A DNA stretch of 64,000 nucleotides, from contig CALUGP010000010.1 in the NCBI GenBank assembly GCA_944320195.1, positions 1 through 64,000 on the forward strand, given 5' to 3'. Below, piece after piece: positions 18,503 to 27,685 of this stretch. This DNA comes from an uncultured Prevotella sp. (GTDB lineage Bacteria; Bacteroidota; Bacteroidia; Bacteroidales; Bacteroidaceae). The stretch's first letter is position 1. Each line of letters begins with the position of its first letter. Both the position numbers and the translations under genes were made by a program. The notes under the pieces are model-generated. The model was not told the DNA's origin and made no database searches. It saw only the letters and a program-made list of their open reading frames with translations.

Positions 18503-19741
18503 ATGAGTCTTGCAAACCTTTTCAAGATAGCGTTGCGCGCAATAGCCGCAAACAAGTTGCGTTCGTTTCTTACGATGCTTGGCATTATAATTGGTGTGGC
18601 GTCGGTTATAACGATGCTTGCCATAGGCCAGGGCAGTAAGAGAAGCATACAAAAGCAGATCTCGGAGATGGGGTCTAATATGATAATGATAATGCCGGGG
18701 CAAGACATGCGTGGCGGCGTACGTAGGGATGCGGATGAGATGGAGACGTTGAAGCTTGCGGATTACTACGCATTGAAAGACCAATGTCAATATTTGAGTG
18801 CCGTAAGTCCGGTAGTGAATAGTTCAGGGCAGTTTATCTCAGGCAACAATAATACTCCGTCTACAATATATGGAGTCAATGGTGACTATCTAAAGATTCG
18901 CCAATTGTCGATTGAGGATGGCGAGATGTTCACCGATGAAGACATCAAGTCGAGTGCGAAAGTGTGTGTGGTGGGCAAGACCGTAGTGGACAACCTGTTT
19001 CCAGATGGCGCCGATCCTGTAGGTAAGGTGATAAGGTTCAATACGATTCCGTTTCGCATAGTCGGCGTGTTGAAAAGCAAAGGCTACAATTCGATGGGCA
19101 TGGATCAGGACGACCTTGTGCTTGCTCCTTATTCGGCGGTCATGAAACGTATATTGGCTGTTACTTACTTGCAAAGCATTAATTGCTCGGCCGTGACCGA
19201 GGGGCTTACCGATAAGGCTACGGAAGAAATAACCAAGGTGCTTCGCGCTCAGCACAAGTTGAAGGATGCGACAGACGAGCATGGGGGAGACGAGGATGAC
19301 TTCAACATTCGTTCGCAGGAAGAGCTGGCCAGCATGATGAACTCTACGACCGACCTTATGACAATACTTCTTGCCTGTATTGCCGGAATATCCTTGGTCG
19401 TTGGCGGCATCGGCATAATGAACATAATGTATGTCAGCGTTACCGAGCGCACGCGTGAAATTGGTTTGCGCATGAGTGTAGGGGCAAGGGGAGTCGACAT
19501 ATTGAGCCAATTCTTGATAGAGTCGGTTCTTTTAAGCGTTACCGGTGGCGTCATCGGCGTGCTGATAGGTGTAGGCGCCACTTACGGAGTTAACATTTTC
19601 GCCAAGTGGCCGGTGTTCATACAGCCGTGGAGTGTGCTGCTGAGTTTCTTTGTGTGTACCGCCACAGGCGTGTTCTTTGGCTGGTATCCGGCGAAGAAGG
19701 CGGCGATGCTTGACCCGATAGAGGCCATAAGGTACGAATGA
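18503..19741 (+). CDS. MacB-like ABC transporter permease (FtsX fold)
   Basis: 412 residues with one N-terminal membrane helix (about 22-45), a large periplasmic MacB_PCD domain (about 50-285) and three C-terminal helices in the FtsX domain. The conserved cytoplasmic segment NIMYVSVTERTREIGLRMSV and the ending PAKKAAMLDPIEAIRYE are typical of MacB permeases, which act as mechanotransmitters rather than classical channels. It is the last transport gene; the sensor kinase follows 9 bp later, suggesting that the pump and its regulators share a transcript. Confidence 0.94.
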   Translation: MSLANLFKIALRAIAANKLRSFLTMLGIIIGVASVITMLAIGQGSKRSIQKQISEMGSNMIMIMPGQDMRGGVRRDADEMETLKLADYYALKDQCQYLSAVSPVVNSSGQFISGNNNTPSTIYGVNGDYLKIRQLSIEDGEMFTDEDIKSSAKVCVVGKTVVDNLFPDGADPVGKVIRFNTIPFRIVGVLKSKGYNSMGMDQDDLVLAPYSAVMKRILAVTYLQSINCSAVTEGLTDKATEEITKVLRAQHKLKDATDEHGGDEDDFNIRSQEELASMMNSTTDLMTILLACIAGISLVVGGIGIMNIMYVSVTERTREIGLRMSVGARGVDILSQFLIESVLLSVTGGVIGVLIGVGATYGVNIFAKWPVFIQPWSVLLSFFVCTATGVFFGWYPAKKAAMLDPIEAIRYE

Positions 19742-19750
19742 TAATGCCGG

Positions 19751-20839
19751 ATGCATATGACAAAAAAGACATTTAATGTCATAGTCTTCCATTCAATCTG
19801 CTGGATATTGGTGGCTTTGCCGTCAGTGTTCTTTATTCCGCAGCACGTGCAGCAGAGTGTTGGGATGTACTTGATCCGCCTGTGCCTGCCGCTTTTTCTG
19901 TGCGCGGTGTTCTATCTTAATTACTTGTGGCTTGTGCCAAAGTTTTTTGTGGGAAGGCGGATGAAGGCGTATTTCTTCGTGAATCTTGCTGTCATGTTGG
20001 TTTTGGCGTTTTGCATGAACTGGCTGATGGACGTGTTGCGTGGCATGGAAATGGCTGTGGGAGGCACTCCTCCGCCTATCCACGAACACGTGCCGAGGTT
20101 GTTCCTGTCAGCCTTTTTCATTACTCGCGGCATGTTCCCGTTTTTCCTTTCGGCCGCGCTGGCCACGTCGTTGAGGCTGGCGTTGAGATGGCAGGCGGCT
20201 GAAACGGCGCGCCGTGACATGGAAATGCAAAAGACTGAAGCTGAATTGCGGAATCTTCGCAACCAGATTAATCCGCATTTCCTGCTCAACACGCTGAACA
20301 ACATTTACGCCTTAATATCTTTTGACCGGGACAAGGCGCAGAGAGCGGTGTTGTCGCTTAGCGCCTTGTTGCGACAGATGCTGTATGGAGGGAAGAACAA
20401 TGCCGTGGCATTGGACGACGAGATAGAGTTCATACATAATTATGTGGAGCTTATGCGCATAAGGCTTGGCAAGAATGTGCGTATTGACTTTTTGACGGAA
20501 GTGAAGCCTGGGACAAACATCAGTCTGGCTCCCTTCATATTCATCTCATTGGTTGAGAACGCCTTTAAGCATGGTGTAAGCCCGAACCGTCAGAGTTTTA
20601 TTTCGATAAGAATCTCTGCTGATGAGATGAAGATTCGGTGTGAGATAAGAAACAGTAACTATCCTAAAAAGGACACGGACAAGAGCGGCCACGGCATAGG
20701 ACTTGAACAGGTGGCCAAGCGTCTGGATCTTGCCTATCCAGGCAAGTATGAGTGGAATAGGGGAGTGGACGAGCAAAACAACACGTATTTTTCAAGAATA
20801 ACAATTTATGATACTGACTTGCGCAATAATAGACGATGA
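19751..20839 (+). CDS. Sensor histidine kinase, LytS/YehU type
   Basis: 362 residues. Four membrane segments occupy about 8-145, followed by a His_kinase (PF06580-type) domain with phospho-acceptor His176 in NQINPHFLLNTLNNIYALIS and an ATP-binding part with LVENAFKHG and GHGIGLEQVAKRL. It lacks a recognisable extracellular sensing domain, so the signal may come from the membrane. It follows the efflux permease by 9 bp and overlaps the response regulator by 32 bp, so the pair is tightly coupled to each other and probably to pump expression. Confidence 0.92.
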   Translation: MHMTKKTFNVIVFHSICWILVALPSVFFIPQHVQQSVGMYLIRLCLPLFLCAVFYLNYLWLVPKFFVGRRMKAYFFVNLAVMLVLAFCMNWLMDVLRGMEMAVGGTPPPIHEHVPRLFLSAFFITRGMFPFFLSAALATSLRLALRWQAAETARRDMEMQKTEAELRNLRNQINPHFLLNTLNNIYALISFDRDKAQRAVLSLSALLRQMLYGGKNNAVALDDEIEFIHNYVELMRIRLGKNVRIDFLTEVKPGTNISLAPFIFISLVENAFKHGVSPNRQSFISIRISADEMKIRCEIRNSNYPKKDTDKSGHGIGLEQVAKRLDLAYPGKYEWNRGVDEQNNTYFSRITIYDTDLRNNRR

Positions 20840-21521
20840 GCCTTTGGCTGCCGAGTTGCTTGAGAGTTACGCACGCAAGACGCCAGGCTTGCGTCTTGTA
20901 GGTGTGTATGGCAGCGCTGTCGAGGCCATGAAGGAATTGAGGGGCAATCCTGTAGATTTGCTTTTCCTCGACATACAGATGCCCGAACTGAGCGGACTGG
21001 AGTTCGCAAGCATACTGCCCAAAGAAACCAAGGTGATATTCACTACGGCTTTTGACCGGTATGCCATAGACGGTTATAAGGTAAACGCCGCCGACTATCT
21101 GCTTAAGCCGATAAGTTATGACAACTTTTTATTGTCCGTCAACAGGGTTGCCGAGTCGTTGAACGAGAGCGAGAGGCAGAAGGCCATGGCAAATGACGGC
21201 TTTATATATGTGAAGAGTGAGTATAAGCTGGTCAAAGTGAGCTTCAGCGACATTCTTTATGTGGAGGGCGTGAAGGACTATGTGAAGATATATTCGCGAG
21301 ACGGGCGCAAGCCGGTAATGTCGCTCATGAACATGAAGAAGATTGAGGACTATTTGCCAAAGTCGTGTTTCATGCGTGTGCACCGTTCGTATATCGTGAA
21401 CATGTCGGCGGTTGAGATGGTAGACCGCGGACGCATTGTCATGGGGGATGCCTATATACCGGTTTCAGAGAGTTATAAGGAACAGGTGCAGGAATACATC
21501 GACCGCCATACGCTTGCTTGA
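20808..21521 (+). CDS. LytTR-family response regulator
   Basis: 237 residues. The receiver domain (about 1-120) has the acidic pair Asp9-Asp10, phospho-acceptor Asp55 in LLFLDIQMP and Lys in LLKPISYD. The C-terminal LytTR DNA-binding domain (about 140-235) shows DILYVEGVKDYVKIYSRDGR and FMRVHRSYIVN. It is the natural partner of the overlapping kinase. Target sites are not identified; the efflux operon is the obvious candidate by position. Confidence 0.94.
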   Translation: MILTCAIIDDEPLAAELLESYARKTPGLRLVGVYGSAVEAMKELRGNPVDLLFLDIQMPELSGLEFASILPKETKVIFTTAFDRYAIDGYKVNAADYLLKPISYDNFLLSVNRVAESLNESERQKAMANDGFIYVKSEYKLVKVSFSDILYVEGVKDYVKIYSRDGRKPVMSLMNMKKIEDYLPKSCFMRVHRSYIVNMSAVEMVDRGRIVMGDAYIPVSESYKEQVQEYIDRHTLA

Positions 21522-21527
21522 CTGAAC

Positions 21528-21619
21528 GTGAGTTCGGCACAACAAGAATGCCACGCCGGTCTCATCTTCCGGAAAGATTTTGTTTTACTTGGAAAGATAA
21601 TTCCTTGTGCCGAACTCAC
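21528..21619. terminator. 15-bp inverted repeat between LytTR gene and HAD gene (dispersed repeat)
   Basis: GTGAGTTCGGCACAA (21528-21542) and TTGTGCCGAACTCAC (21605-21619) pair perfectly with a 62-nt insert. They lie between convergent genes, and the right arm overlaps the HAD stop codon. The same 15-mer occurs again at 30226-30240 after rsmA, so this is a repeated element that may also act as a terminator. Confidence 0.55.
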
Positions 21620-22260
21620 TCGCGAAAAATCTCTTCAGGGCTTTTTGCAAACATGGTTCCTCCATTTTCCGTGAGGAACGTCTTGTCCCTGAATCCCCAA
21701 AGTACGCTGATGCATGGTATTCCACAATTGTGTGCCGTGGCTATGTCAACCTCGCTGTCTCCTACATATACGGTGGAGCCTTTGTCGGCTCCGAGTCTTT
21801 TCATGGCTTCGAGCACCGTATCGGGTGCCGGCTTCTTGCGTATGTTCTCGTTTTCACCTATCGCGACGTCGATATACCCGTTGAAGAACGTGCGGCATAA
21901 GTGCTCGGTGGCCTTGCAATATTTGTTGCTCACGACAGCCATTTTCTTTCCATGCTCCTTGAGGGACTTGAGCATCTCCATTATGCCCGGGTATGGGCGT
22001 GTAGTGTCAAGGTTGTGTTCGAGATAGTGATTTATGAATTCTTTGTAAACATCCTCATACAGGGTGGCGGGCGTTCCGCAAGGAACGGCTCTCTCAATCA
22101 GCTTCCTCACGCCGTTGCCTACCATCATGCGAATTTCGTCAGTTGTGTGTTCCGGCATGCCGAAGGCACGCATCGCGTGGTTTGTGCTTGCTGTCAGGTC
22201 GTCGAGGGTGTATAGCAGCGTTCCGTCGAGGTCGAATATGTAAGTCTCAAATTGCTTCAT
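21616..22260 (-). CDS. HAD-superfamily hydrolase, phosphoglycolate-phosphatase-like
   Basis: 214 residues from the ATG at 22260; a longer frame to 22326 adds 22 residues that do not fit the family. The HAD nucleophile motif is FDLDGTL near the N-terminus, a helical cap follows, motif II/III appear as VVSNK and the Mg site as VYVGDSEVD. The organisation is that of Gph/PGP-type phosphatases, but substrate specificity is not decidable. No operon partner. Confidence 0.88.
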   Translation of the reverse strand: MKQFETYIFDLDGTLLYTLDDLTASTNHAMRAFGMPEHTTDEIRMMVGNGVRKLIERAVPCGTPATLYEDVYKEFINHYLEHNLDTTRPYPGIMEMLKSLKEHGKKMAVVSNKYCKATEHLCRTFFNGYIDVAIGENENIRKKPAPDTVLEAMKRLGADKGSTVYVGDSEVDIATAHNCGIPCISVLWGFRDKTFLTENGGTMFAKSPEEIFRE

Positions 22261-22489
22261 TATGAATTCCTTAAGTTCTGTTTCAAGCATTGCCGAATGT
22301 CGGCATCCGGCAATGCAAAGGTACATTAAAAAATCAATAACCTGCGAGTTTGAAGGAGTTTTTTGTCTGCCGGAATCAAGGGCGTGTTAAATCGTAACGT
22401 TTTCACCCCTTGAAACTTATATTCCGGTTGTAATGTGCCGGCGTTTTTGCGATTCCCAAAGTTGATGCAAAGACTTTGCTTCCAATCTG

Positions 22490-22590
22490 AAATGTGGCCT
22501 TTTGCATTGCGGAATACGGCCTTTTACAATGCGTTTGGATGCCTTTTGCAATGCGTTTGGATGCCTTTTGCAATGCGTTTGGATGCCTTT
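22490..22590. repeat. 22-bp-period array, locus 3 (5 units, most regular)
   Basis: Units start at 22490, 22512, 22534, 22556 and 22578. The last three share an identical 13-mer, TTTGGATGCCTTT, with spacer bases TGCAATGCG between them, so this locus also reads as a 22-bp near-perfect tandem repeat. The 22490 unit is AAATGTGGCCTTT. It lies in the divergent intergenic region between the HAD gene and the DbpA-like helicase, upstream of a -7 box at 22679-22686. The remaining sequence of this 570-bp gap has no convincing gene. Confidence 0.85.
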
Positions 22591-22836
22591 TGCGCACACA
22601 TATGGCCTCGTGCTGGTTAAGTTGTAACAATCGGTAATTATTCTTGTGATTTTATTCGTCGTTTTCGTTTATGTTTTGTATCTTTGCCAGGGATAGGCGT
22701 CGCTTCAGGATGCGGTGGGCAAGCCCGTCATCCGTAGCTTGCGCCGTGGTTTGTAATTTGGGATAATGTCGTTTACAGGTGTGGCGGCGCGTTACGCCTG
22801 CCTGTGAATCACTTATGATTGGAAAAACATGGAATT

Positions 22837-24156
22837 ATGAGTAAGAAGGAAGAAATATTGCACAGGCTGGGTATAGAAGCCCTTAGCGGCATGCAGCTCG
22901 GCATGAGTGACGCCATGCTTGGCGGCAATGGTGACGTTGTACTGCTCTCGCCTACCGGCACGGGCAAGACGCTGGCTTATCTCTTGCCGCTCGTGCACAT
23001 GCTCGACGCTTCGTCGGAAGAGGTGCGGGCGGTGGTCATAGTGCCCGGGAGGGAGCTCGCCCTGCAATCCCATGAGGTGTTCAGGGCCATGGGATGCGGA
23101 TTGAAGTCGATGTGCCTATATGGAGGCAGGCCGGCCATGGACGAGCACCGAGAGCTGCGCAAGATAATGCCGCAGGTGGTGTTCGCCACTCCCGGGCGGC
23201 TTGTCGACCATCTGGAAAAGGGCAACATCGATGCCGGTGGCATAAGATATCTGGTCATTGACGAGTTTGACAAGTGCCTCAAGATGGGTTTTGCCGGCGA
23301 AATGTCCAAGGCGATTGGCTTGCTGGGAGCGGTGAGCAGGCGATTCCTGATGTCGGCCACTGATGCCGACGAGATACCGTCGTTCGTTAGCATGGGGCGC
23401 GCCGTAAGGCTTGACTTCCTCAATTGCGGAGATGTGCATGGGCGCATAGGCCGGTATGTGGTGAAGAGCCGGGACAAGGACAAGCTTGAGACTCTTGCCG
23501 CTCTTCTGTGCTCGCTTGGAGAAGGCAGCACCATAGTGTTCCTTAACTATCGTGACAGCGTGGAGCGCACGGGAGCTTTTCTCGAGAGCAAGGGATTCGT
23601 GGTAAGCACGTTCCACGGAGGCCTCGACCAGAAGGAGCGTGAGGCGGCCATTTACAGGTTTGCCAACGGCTCGGCCAACGTGCTTGTGGCTACAGACCTT
23701 GCGTCGCGCGGTTTGGATTTGCCCGGCGTGGACAACATCATACATTACCATTTGCCGGTGGGCGAGGACGAGTATGTGCACCGCGTGGGGCGCACCGCCC
23801 GGTGGAAGGCCGAGGGCAGGGCTTTCTTCCTGCTCGGCCCTGGCGAGGAGCTGCCGGCGTATGTCGGCGAAACGCCTGAGGAATATGTTGTCCAGGAGGG
23901 TGGCGATGTGCCTCCGCAGCCACGCATGGTCACATTATATATAGGTAAGGGCAAGAAGGACAAGGTGTCGCGCGGCGACGTGCTCGGATTCCTTTGCAAG
24001 ACTGGCGGATTGGAAGGCGCAGACATAGGGCGCATTGACGTTATGGAGCGTTGGGCCTATGTTGCGGTGGACAGTGGCAAATGGAAGGATGCCGTCAAGC
24101 GCGCCTCAGGAGCCAAACTGAAAGGCATAAAGACAGTTGTGGAGCTTGTAAGGTGA
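22837..24156 (+). CDS. DEAD-box RNA helicase, DbpA-like
   Basis: About 439 residues from the ATG at 22837 (MSKKEEILHRLG); the frame also opens 18 bp earlier. Motifs in order: Q-motif Gln20, Walker A TGTGKT at 40-45, ATPGRL, DEFD as motif II in place of DEAD, SAT, DLASRGLD and HRVGRTAR. The C-terminal about 70 residues (DVLGFLCKTGGLEGADIGRI) form a DbpA-type RNA-binding domain that recognises 23S rRNA hairpin 92 in characterised members, suggesting a role in 50S assembly. The 5' leader from the TATCTTTG box (22679-22686) is about 150 nt and contains an imperfect hairpin (22775-22805). Confidence 0.88.
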   Translation: MSKKEEILHRLGIEALSGMQLGMSDAMLGGNGDVVLLSPTGTGKTLAYLLPLVHMLDASSEEVRAVVIVPGRELALQSHEVFRAMGCGLKSMCLYGGRPAMDEHRELRKIMPQVVFATPGRLVDHLEKGNIDAGGIRYLVIDEFDKCLKMGFAGEMSKAIGLLGAVSRRFLMSATDADEIPSFVSMGRAVRLDFLNCGDVHGRIGRYVVKSRDKDKLETLAALLCSLGEGSTIVFLNYRDSVERTGAFLESKGFVVSTFHGGLDQKEREAAIYRFANGSANVLVATDLASRGLDLPGVDNIIHYHLPVGEDEYVHRVGRTARWKAEGRAFFLLGPGEELPAYVGETPEEYVVQEGGDVPPQPRMVTLYIGKGKKDKVSRGDVLGFLCKTGGLEGADIGRIDVMERWAYVAVDSGKWKDAVKRASGAKLKGIKTVVELVR

Positions 24157-24193
24157 CATAATGTCACGTTGTTTGCATTTTTATTGAAAATAA

Positions 24194-24225
24194 TTTGCTG
24201 ATTCAAACTAAAAGCTGTAACTTCG
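24194..24225 (+). promoter_or_regulatory. Promoter of the serC operon
   Basis: -33 TTTG (24194-24197), 20-bp spacer, -7 TAACTTCG (24218-24225), one base off the TAnnTTTG consensus. It lies 41 bp before the serC start codon. Confidence 0.5.
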
Positions 24226-24265
24226 CATTCGCGAAAAAAGAATAACCGATTTAAATTGTTTCATT

Positions 24266-25333
24266 ATGAAGAAGTACAACTTTAACGCCGGCCCCTCGAT
24301 GCTTCCGCGTGAAGTCATAGAGAATACGGCAAAGCAGATTTTGGATTTTAACGGGAGCGGCTTGTCATTGGCTGAAATCAGCCATAGGGCAAAAGACTTC
24401 CAGCCGGTGGTTGACGAGGCCGTAGCTCTTATAAAAGAGCTTCTCGGTGTGCCCGAGGGATACTCGGTGCTCTTCCTCGGCGGAGGCGCTTCGCTCGAAT
24501 TCTGCATGGTTCCCTGCAACTTCCTTATAACGAAAGCCGCATATCTTAACACCGGAACGTGGGCGAAGAAGGCCATCAAGGAGGCCAAGCTCTTCGGCGA
24601 GGTGGTCGAGGTGGCTTCGTCGGCCGACGCCAACTATACGTTCATTCCCAAGGACTGGACTTGCCCTGCGGACGTGGACTATCTGCATATAACCACCAAC
24701 AACACCATATACGGCACGGAGATGCGCAAGGACTTGGACGTGCCCGTGCCCATGGTGGCCGACATGTCGTCTGACATTTTCAGCCGTCCGGTCGACGTGT
24801 CGAAATACATGTGCATCTACGCCGGCGCCCAGAAGAACCTTTCAATGGCCGGTGTGACGGTGGTGATAGTGAAGGACGACGCCCTTGGCAAGGCTCCGCG
24901 CGCAATACCGACGATGCTTGACTACAAGACGCACGTGGACAAAGGCTCCATGTTCAACACTCCGCCGGTGGTTCCTATCTACACGGCGCTCGAGAATCTG
25001 CGCTGGATTAAGAAGATGGGCGGCGTTGAGGCTATGGACAAGCGTGCGCAAGAACGCGCCGACATGCTCTATGGCGAGATTGACCGCAACAAGCTGTTCC
25101 GCGGCACGGTTGCCACGGAAGACCGCTCTGTGATGAACATCTGCTTTGTGATGAACGACGAGTACGCCGATCTCGAGAAGCCGTTCCTCGAGTACGCTAC
25201 GGCTCACGGCATGGTCGGCATAAAGGGACACCGCTCTGTTGGCGGATTCCGTGCAAGTTGCTACAACGCCCAGACGGTTGAGGGCGTGCAGGCTCTCATC
25301 CAGTGCATGAAGGACTTTGAGGCGCAGCATTAA
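24266..25333 (+). CDS. serC: Phosphoserine aminotransferase
   Basis: 355-residue class V PLP enzyme converting 3-phosphohydroxypyruvate and glutamate to phosphoserine. N-terminal [13 protein letters not shown] is diagnostic; the PLP lysine is in [24 protein letters not shown] near the C-terminus binds phosphate. Length is standard. It is followed by serA, DUF1015 and yigZ on the same strand. The serC-serA-DUF1015 order is common in Bacteroidota and points to a serine biosynthesis operon. Confidence 0.97.
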   Translation: MKKYNFNAGPSMLPREVIENTAKQILDFNGSGLSLAEISHRAKDFQPVVDEAVALIKELLGVPEGYSVLFLGGGASLEFCMVPCNFLITKAAYLNTGTWAKKAIKEAKLFGEVVEVASSADANYTFIPKDWTCPADVDYLHITTNNTIYGTEMRKDLDVPVPMVADMSSDIFSRPVDVSKYMCIYAGAQKNLSMAGVTVVIVKDDALGKAPRAIPTMLDYKTHVDKGSMFNTPPVVPIYTALENLRWIKKMGGVEAMDKRAQERADMLYGEIDRNKLFRGTVATEDRSVMNICFVMNDEYADLEKPFLEYATAHGMVGIKGHRSVGGFRASCYNAQTVEGVQALIQCMKDFEAQH

Positions 25334-25462
25334 GCGTTGGGGCTTGCGGAGATTTTAGGGGGCATGTCGCGCCTGCGGTTCAGCCGTATGTGATTGTGGT
25401 CGGGCGTGCGCCCTTTTCTTTCATTCAGCCATAATGTCTATCAATCTAAAAATCAATGTGAT

Positions 25463-26380
25463 ATGAAAGTTTTAGTAGCTACCGAGAAGCCGTTTGCCGC
25501 CATTGCCGTAGACGGGATAAAGAAGGAAATAGAAAGCGTGGGCAACGAGCTTGTGCTGCTTGAGAAATATGCCGACGCGTCCCAATTGCTTGATGCGGTG
25601 AAGGATGCGGACGCCATGATAGTGCGCTCGGACAAGGTTACGCCGGCCGTGCTCGATGCCGCTTCAAACCTGAAGATTGTAGTCCGCGCCGGTGCCGGAT
25701 ACGACAATGTCGACACCGCTTATGCGAAGGAGAAGGGCGTCGTGGTGGAGAACACGCCAGGGCAGAACTCCAACGCCGTGGCCGAGCTCGTGTTCGGACT
25801 GCTGGTGTATGCCGTGCGCAATTTCTACAACGGCAAGGCCGGCACTGAGCTGAAGGGCAAGAAGCTGGGCATCCTGGCTTTCGGCAACGTGGGACGCAAC
25901 GTGGCCCGCATAGCCAAGGGCTTCGGCATGGACGTTTACGCTTATGACGCGTTTTGCCCGAAGGACGCGATAGAAGAGGCCGGAGTGCACGCGGCAGATT
26001 CGCAGGATGCCTTGTTTGAAGAATGCGACATAGTTTCGTTGCATATTCCGGCCACGCCGGAGACCAGGGAGAGCATCGGCTACGCCCTTGTAAGCAAGAT
26101 GAAGAAGGGTGGGATAGTGGTAAACACCGCACGCAAGGAGGTGGTGAACGAGCCGGAACTGCTCAAGCTCATGGCCGAGCGCGAGGACTTGAAGTACATA
26201 ACCGACATCAAGCCGGACGCGGATGCCGATTTCGCGAAGTTTGAGGGACGTTATTTCAGCACGCCCAAGAAGATGGGCGCACAGACGGCTGAGGCCAACA
26301 TCAATGCCGGAATAGCCGCGGCCAGGCAGATAAACGCGTTCTTCAAGGACGGTTGCACCAAGTATCAGGTTAACAAGTGA
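25463..26380 (+). CDS. serA: D-3-phosphoglycerate dehydrogenase, short Lys-type (IIIK)
   Basis: 305 residues from the ATG at 25463 (MKVLVATEKPF); the frame opens upstream at 25394 without a plausible start context. The N- and C-terminal parts form the substrate domain, and the centre is an NAD Rossmann fold (GILAFGNVGRNVARIAKGFG). There is no ACT or other regulatory domain. The usual TPH segment carrying the catalytic His reads TPKK, so Lys269 takes that place, as in the type IIIK enzymes known from Entamoeba and Bacteroides. It oxidises 3-phosphoglycerate in the first step of serine synthesis, upstream of SerC. Confidence 0.92.
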   Translation: MKVLVATEKPFAAIAVDGIKKEIESVGNELVLLEKYADASQLLDAVKDADAMIVRSDKVTPAVLDAASNLKIVVRAGAGYDNVDTAYAKEKGVVVENTPGQNSNAVAELVFGLLVYAVRNFYNGKAGTELKGKKLGILAFGNVGRNVARIAKGFGMDVYAYDAFCPKDAIEEAGVHAADSQDALFEECDIVSLHIPATPETRESIGYALVSKMKKGGIVVNTARKEVVNEPELLKLMAEREDLKYITDIKPDADADFAKFEGRYFSTPKKMGAQTAEANINAGIAAARQINAFFKDGCTKYQVNK

Positions 26381-26433
26381 CAAGTCTGCTTGCATAAGCA
26401 ACGTTAATAAATAAGCGACAAGCATATATCAAT

Positions 26434-27681
26434 ATGGCTAAAATAAAACCCTTCAGGGGCATACGTCCGCCCAGGCGGTATGTGGAGGAAGTGGAGTCGA
26501 GGCCTTACGACGTGCTCGATTCAGAGGAGGCGCGCGTCGAAGCCGGCGGCAACGAGAAGAGCCTTTACCATATCATAAAGCCTGAAATAGACTTTCCCCC
26601 CGGCACGAGCGAGTATGATCCGCGAGTGTACGAGAAGGCGGCGGAGAACTTCAGGAAGTTTCAGGACAGGGGATGGCTCGTGCAGGACGGAAAGGAGCAG
26701 TATTACATCTACGCCCAGACGATGAACGGCAAGACGCAATACGGCTTGGTGGTGTGCGCCAATGTGGACGACTATCTCAACGGGGTGATAAAGAAGCACG
26801 AGCTTACGCGGCGCGACAAGGAGGAGGACCGCATGAAGCACGTGCGCGTGAACGACGCCAACATGGAGCCGGTGTTTTTCGCCTATCCCGACAATGCCGT
26901 GCTCGACGCGCTCATAATGCGGTATGCCGCGACTTCGCCCGAGTATGACTTCATTGCCCCGGTAGACGGCTTCCGCCACCAGTTCTGGATAATTTCGGAT
27001 GACGCCGACATAGCCACGGTGACTGAAGAGTTCGCCAAGATGCCTTCCCTGTACATCGCCGACGGCCATCACCGCTCGGCGGCGGCGGCTCTTGTGGGCG
27101 CGGAGAAGGCCAGGCAAGACCCGGGGCATGACGGCACGGAGGAGTACAACTATTTCATGGCGGTGTGTTTCCAGGCATCCCAGCTGACGATACTCGACTA
27201 CAACCGCGTGGTCAAGGACCTCAACGGGCTGACATCTGAAGCTTTCCTGGCTGCTCTTGCAAGGAACTTCGACGTGGAGGAGAAGGGCGAGCCCGAGTAC
27301 AGGCCGTGCCGCCCACACAACTTCTCGCTGTATTTGGACGGCAAATGGTACAGCCTTACGGCCAAGCCTGGCACGTTTGACGACTCAGACCCTATCGGAG
27401 TGCTCGACGTGGACATATCGAGCCGCCTCATCCTCGACGAGATTCTCGGCATTAAGGATTTGCGCTCGGACAAGCGCATTGACTTCGTCGGCGGCCTGCG
27501 CGGCCTCGGCGAGTTGAAGCGCCGCGTGGACAGCGGAGAGATGAGGGCGGCTTTGGCCCTGTATCCCGTCACGATGAAGCAGATAATGGACATTGCCGAC
27601 AGCGGCAAGATAATGCCGCCAAAGGCCACGTGGTTCGAACCGAAGCTGCGCTCGGGCCTGGTCATACACAAACTCTCGTAA
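26434..27681 (+). CDS. DUF1015 family protein
   Basis: 415 residues with the family hallmarks: N-terminal KIKPFRGIRP, then LYHIIKPEIDFPPG and, centrally, YIADGHHRSAAAAL. The His-rich ADGHH motif looks like a metal or catalytic site and relates the family to ParB/Srx-like nucleotide-dependent kinases, including archaeal SerK; with serC and serA next door a serine-related kinase role is conceivable but unproven. No signal peptide or membrane segment. It is 53 bp after serA. Confidence 0.9.
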   Translation: MAKIKPFRGIRPPRRYVEEVESRPYDVLDSEEARVEAGGNEKSLYHIIKPEIDFPPGTSEYDPRVYEKAAENFRKFQDRGWLVQDGKEQYYIYAQTMNGKTQYGLVVCANVDDYLNGVIKKHELTRRDKEEDRMKHVRVNDANMEPVFFAYPDNAVLDALIMRYAATSPEYDFIAPVDGFRHQFWIISDDADIATVTEEFAKMPSLYIADGHHRSAAAALVGAEKARQDPGHDGTEEYNYFMAVCFQASQLTILDYNRVVKDLNGLTSEAFLAALARNFDVEEKGEPEYRPCRPHNFSLYLDGKWYSLTAKPGTFDDSDPIGVLDVDISSRLILDEILGIKDLRSDKRIDFVGGLRGLGELKRRVDSGEMRAALALYPVTMKQIMDIADSGKIMPPKATWFEPKLRSGLVIHKLS

Positions 27682-27685
27682 GTTC

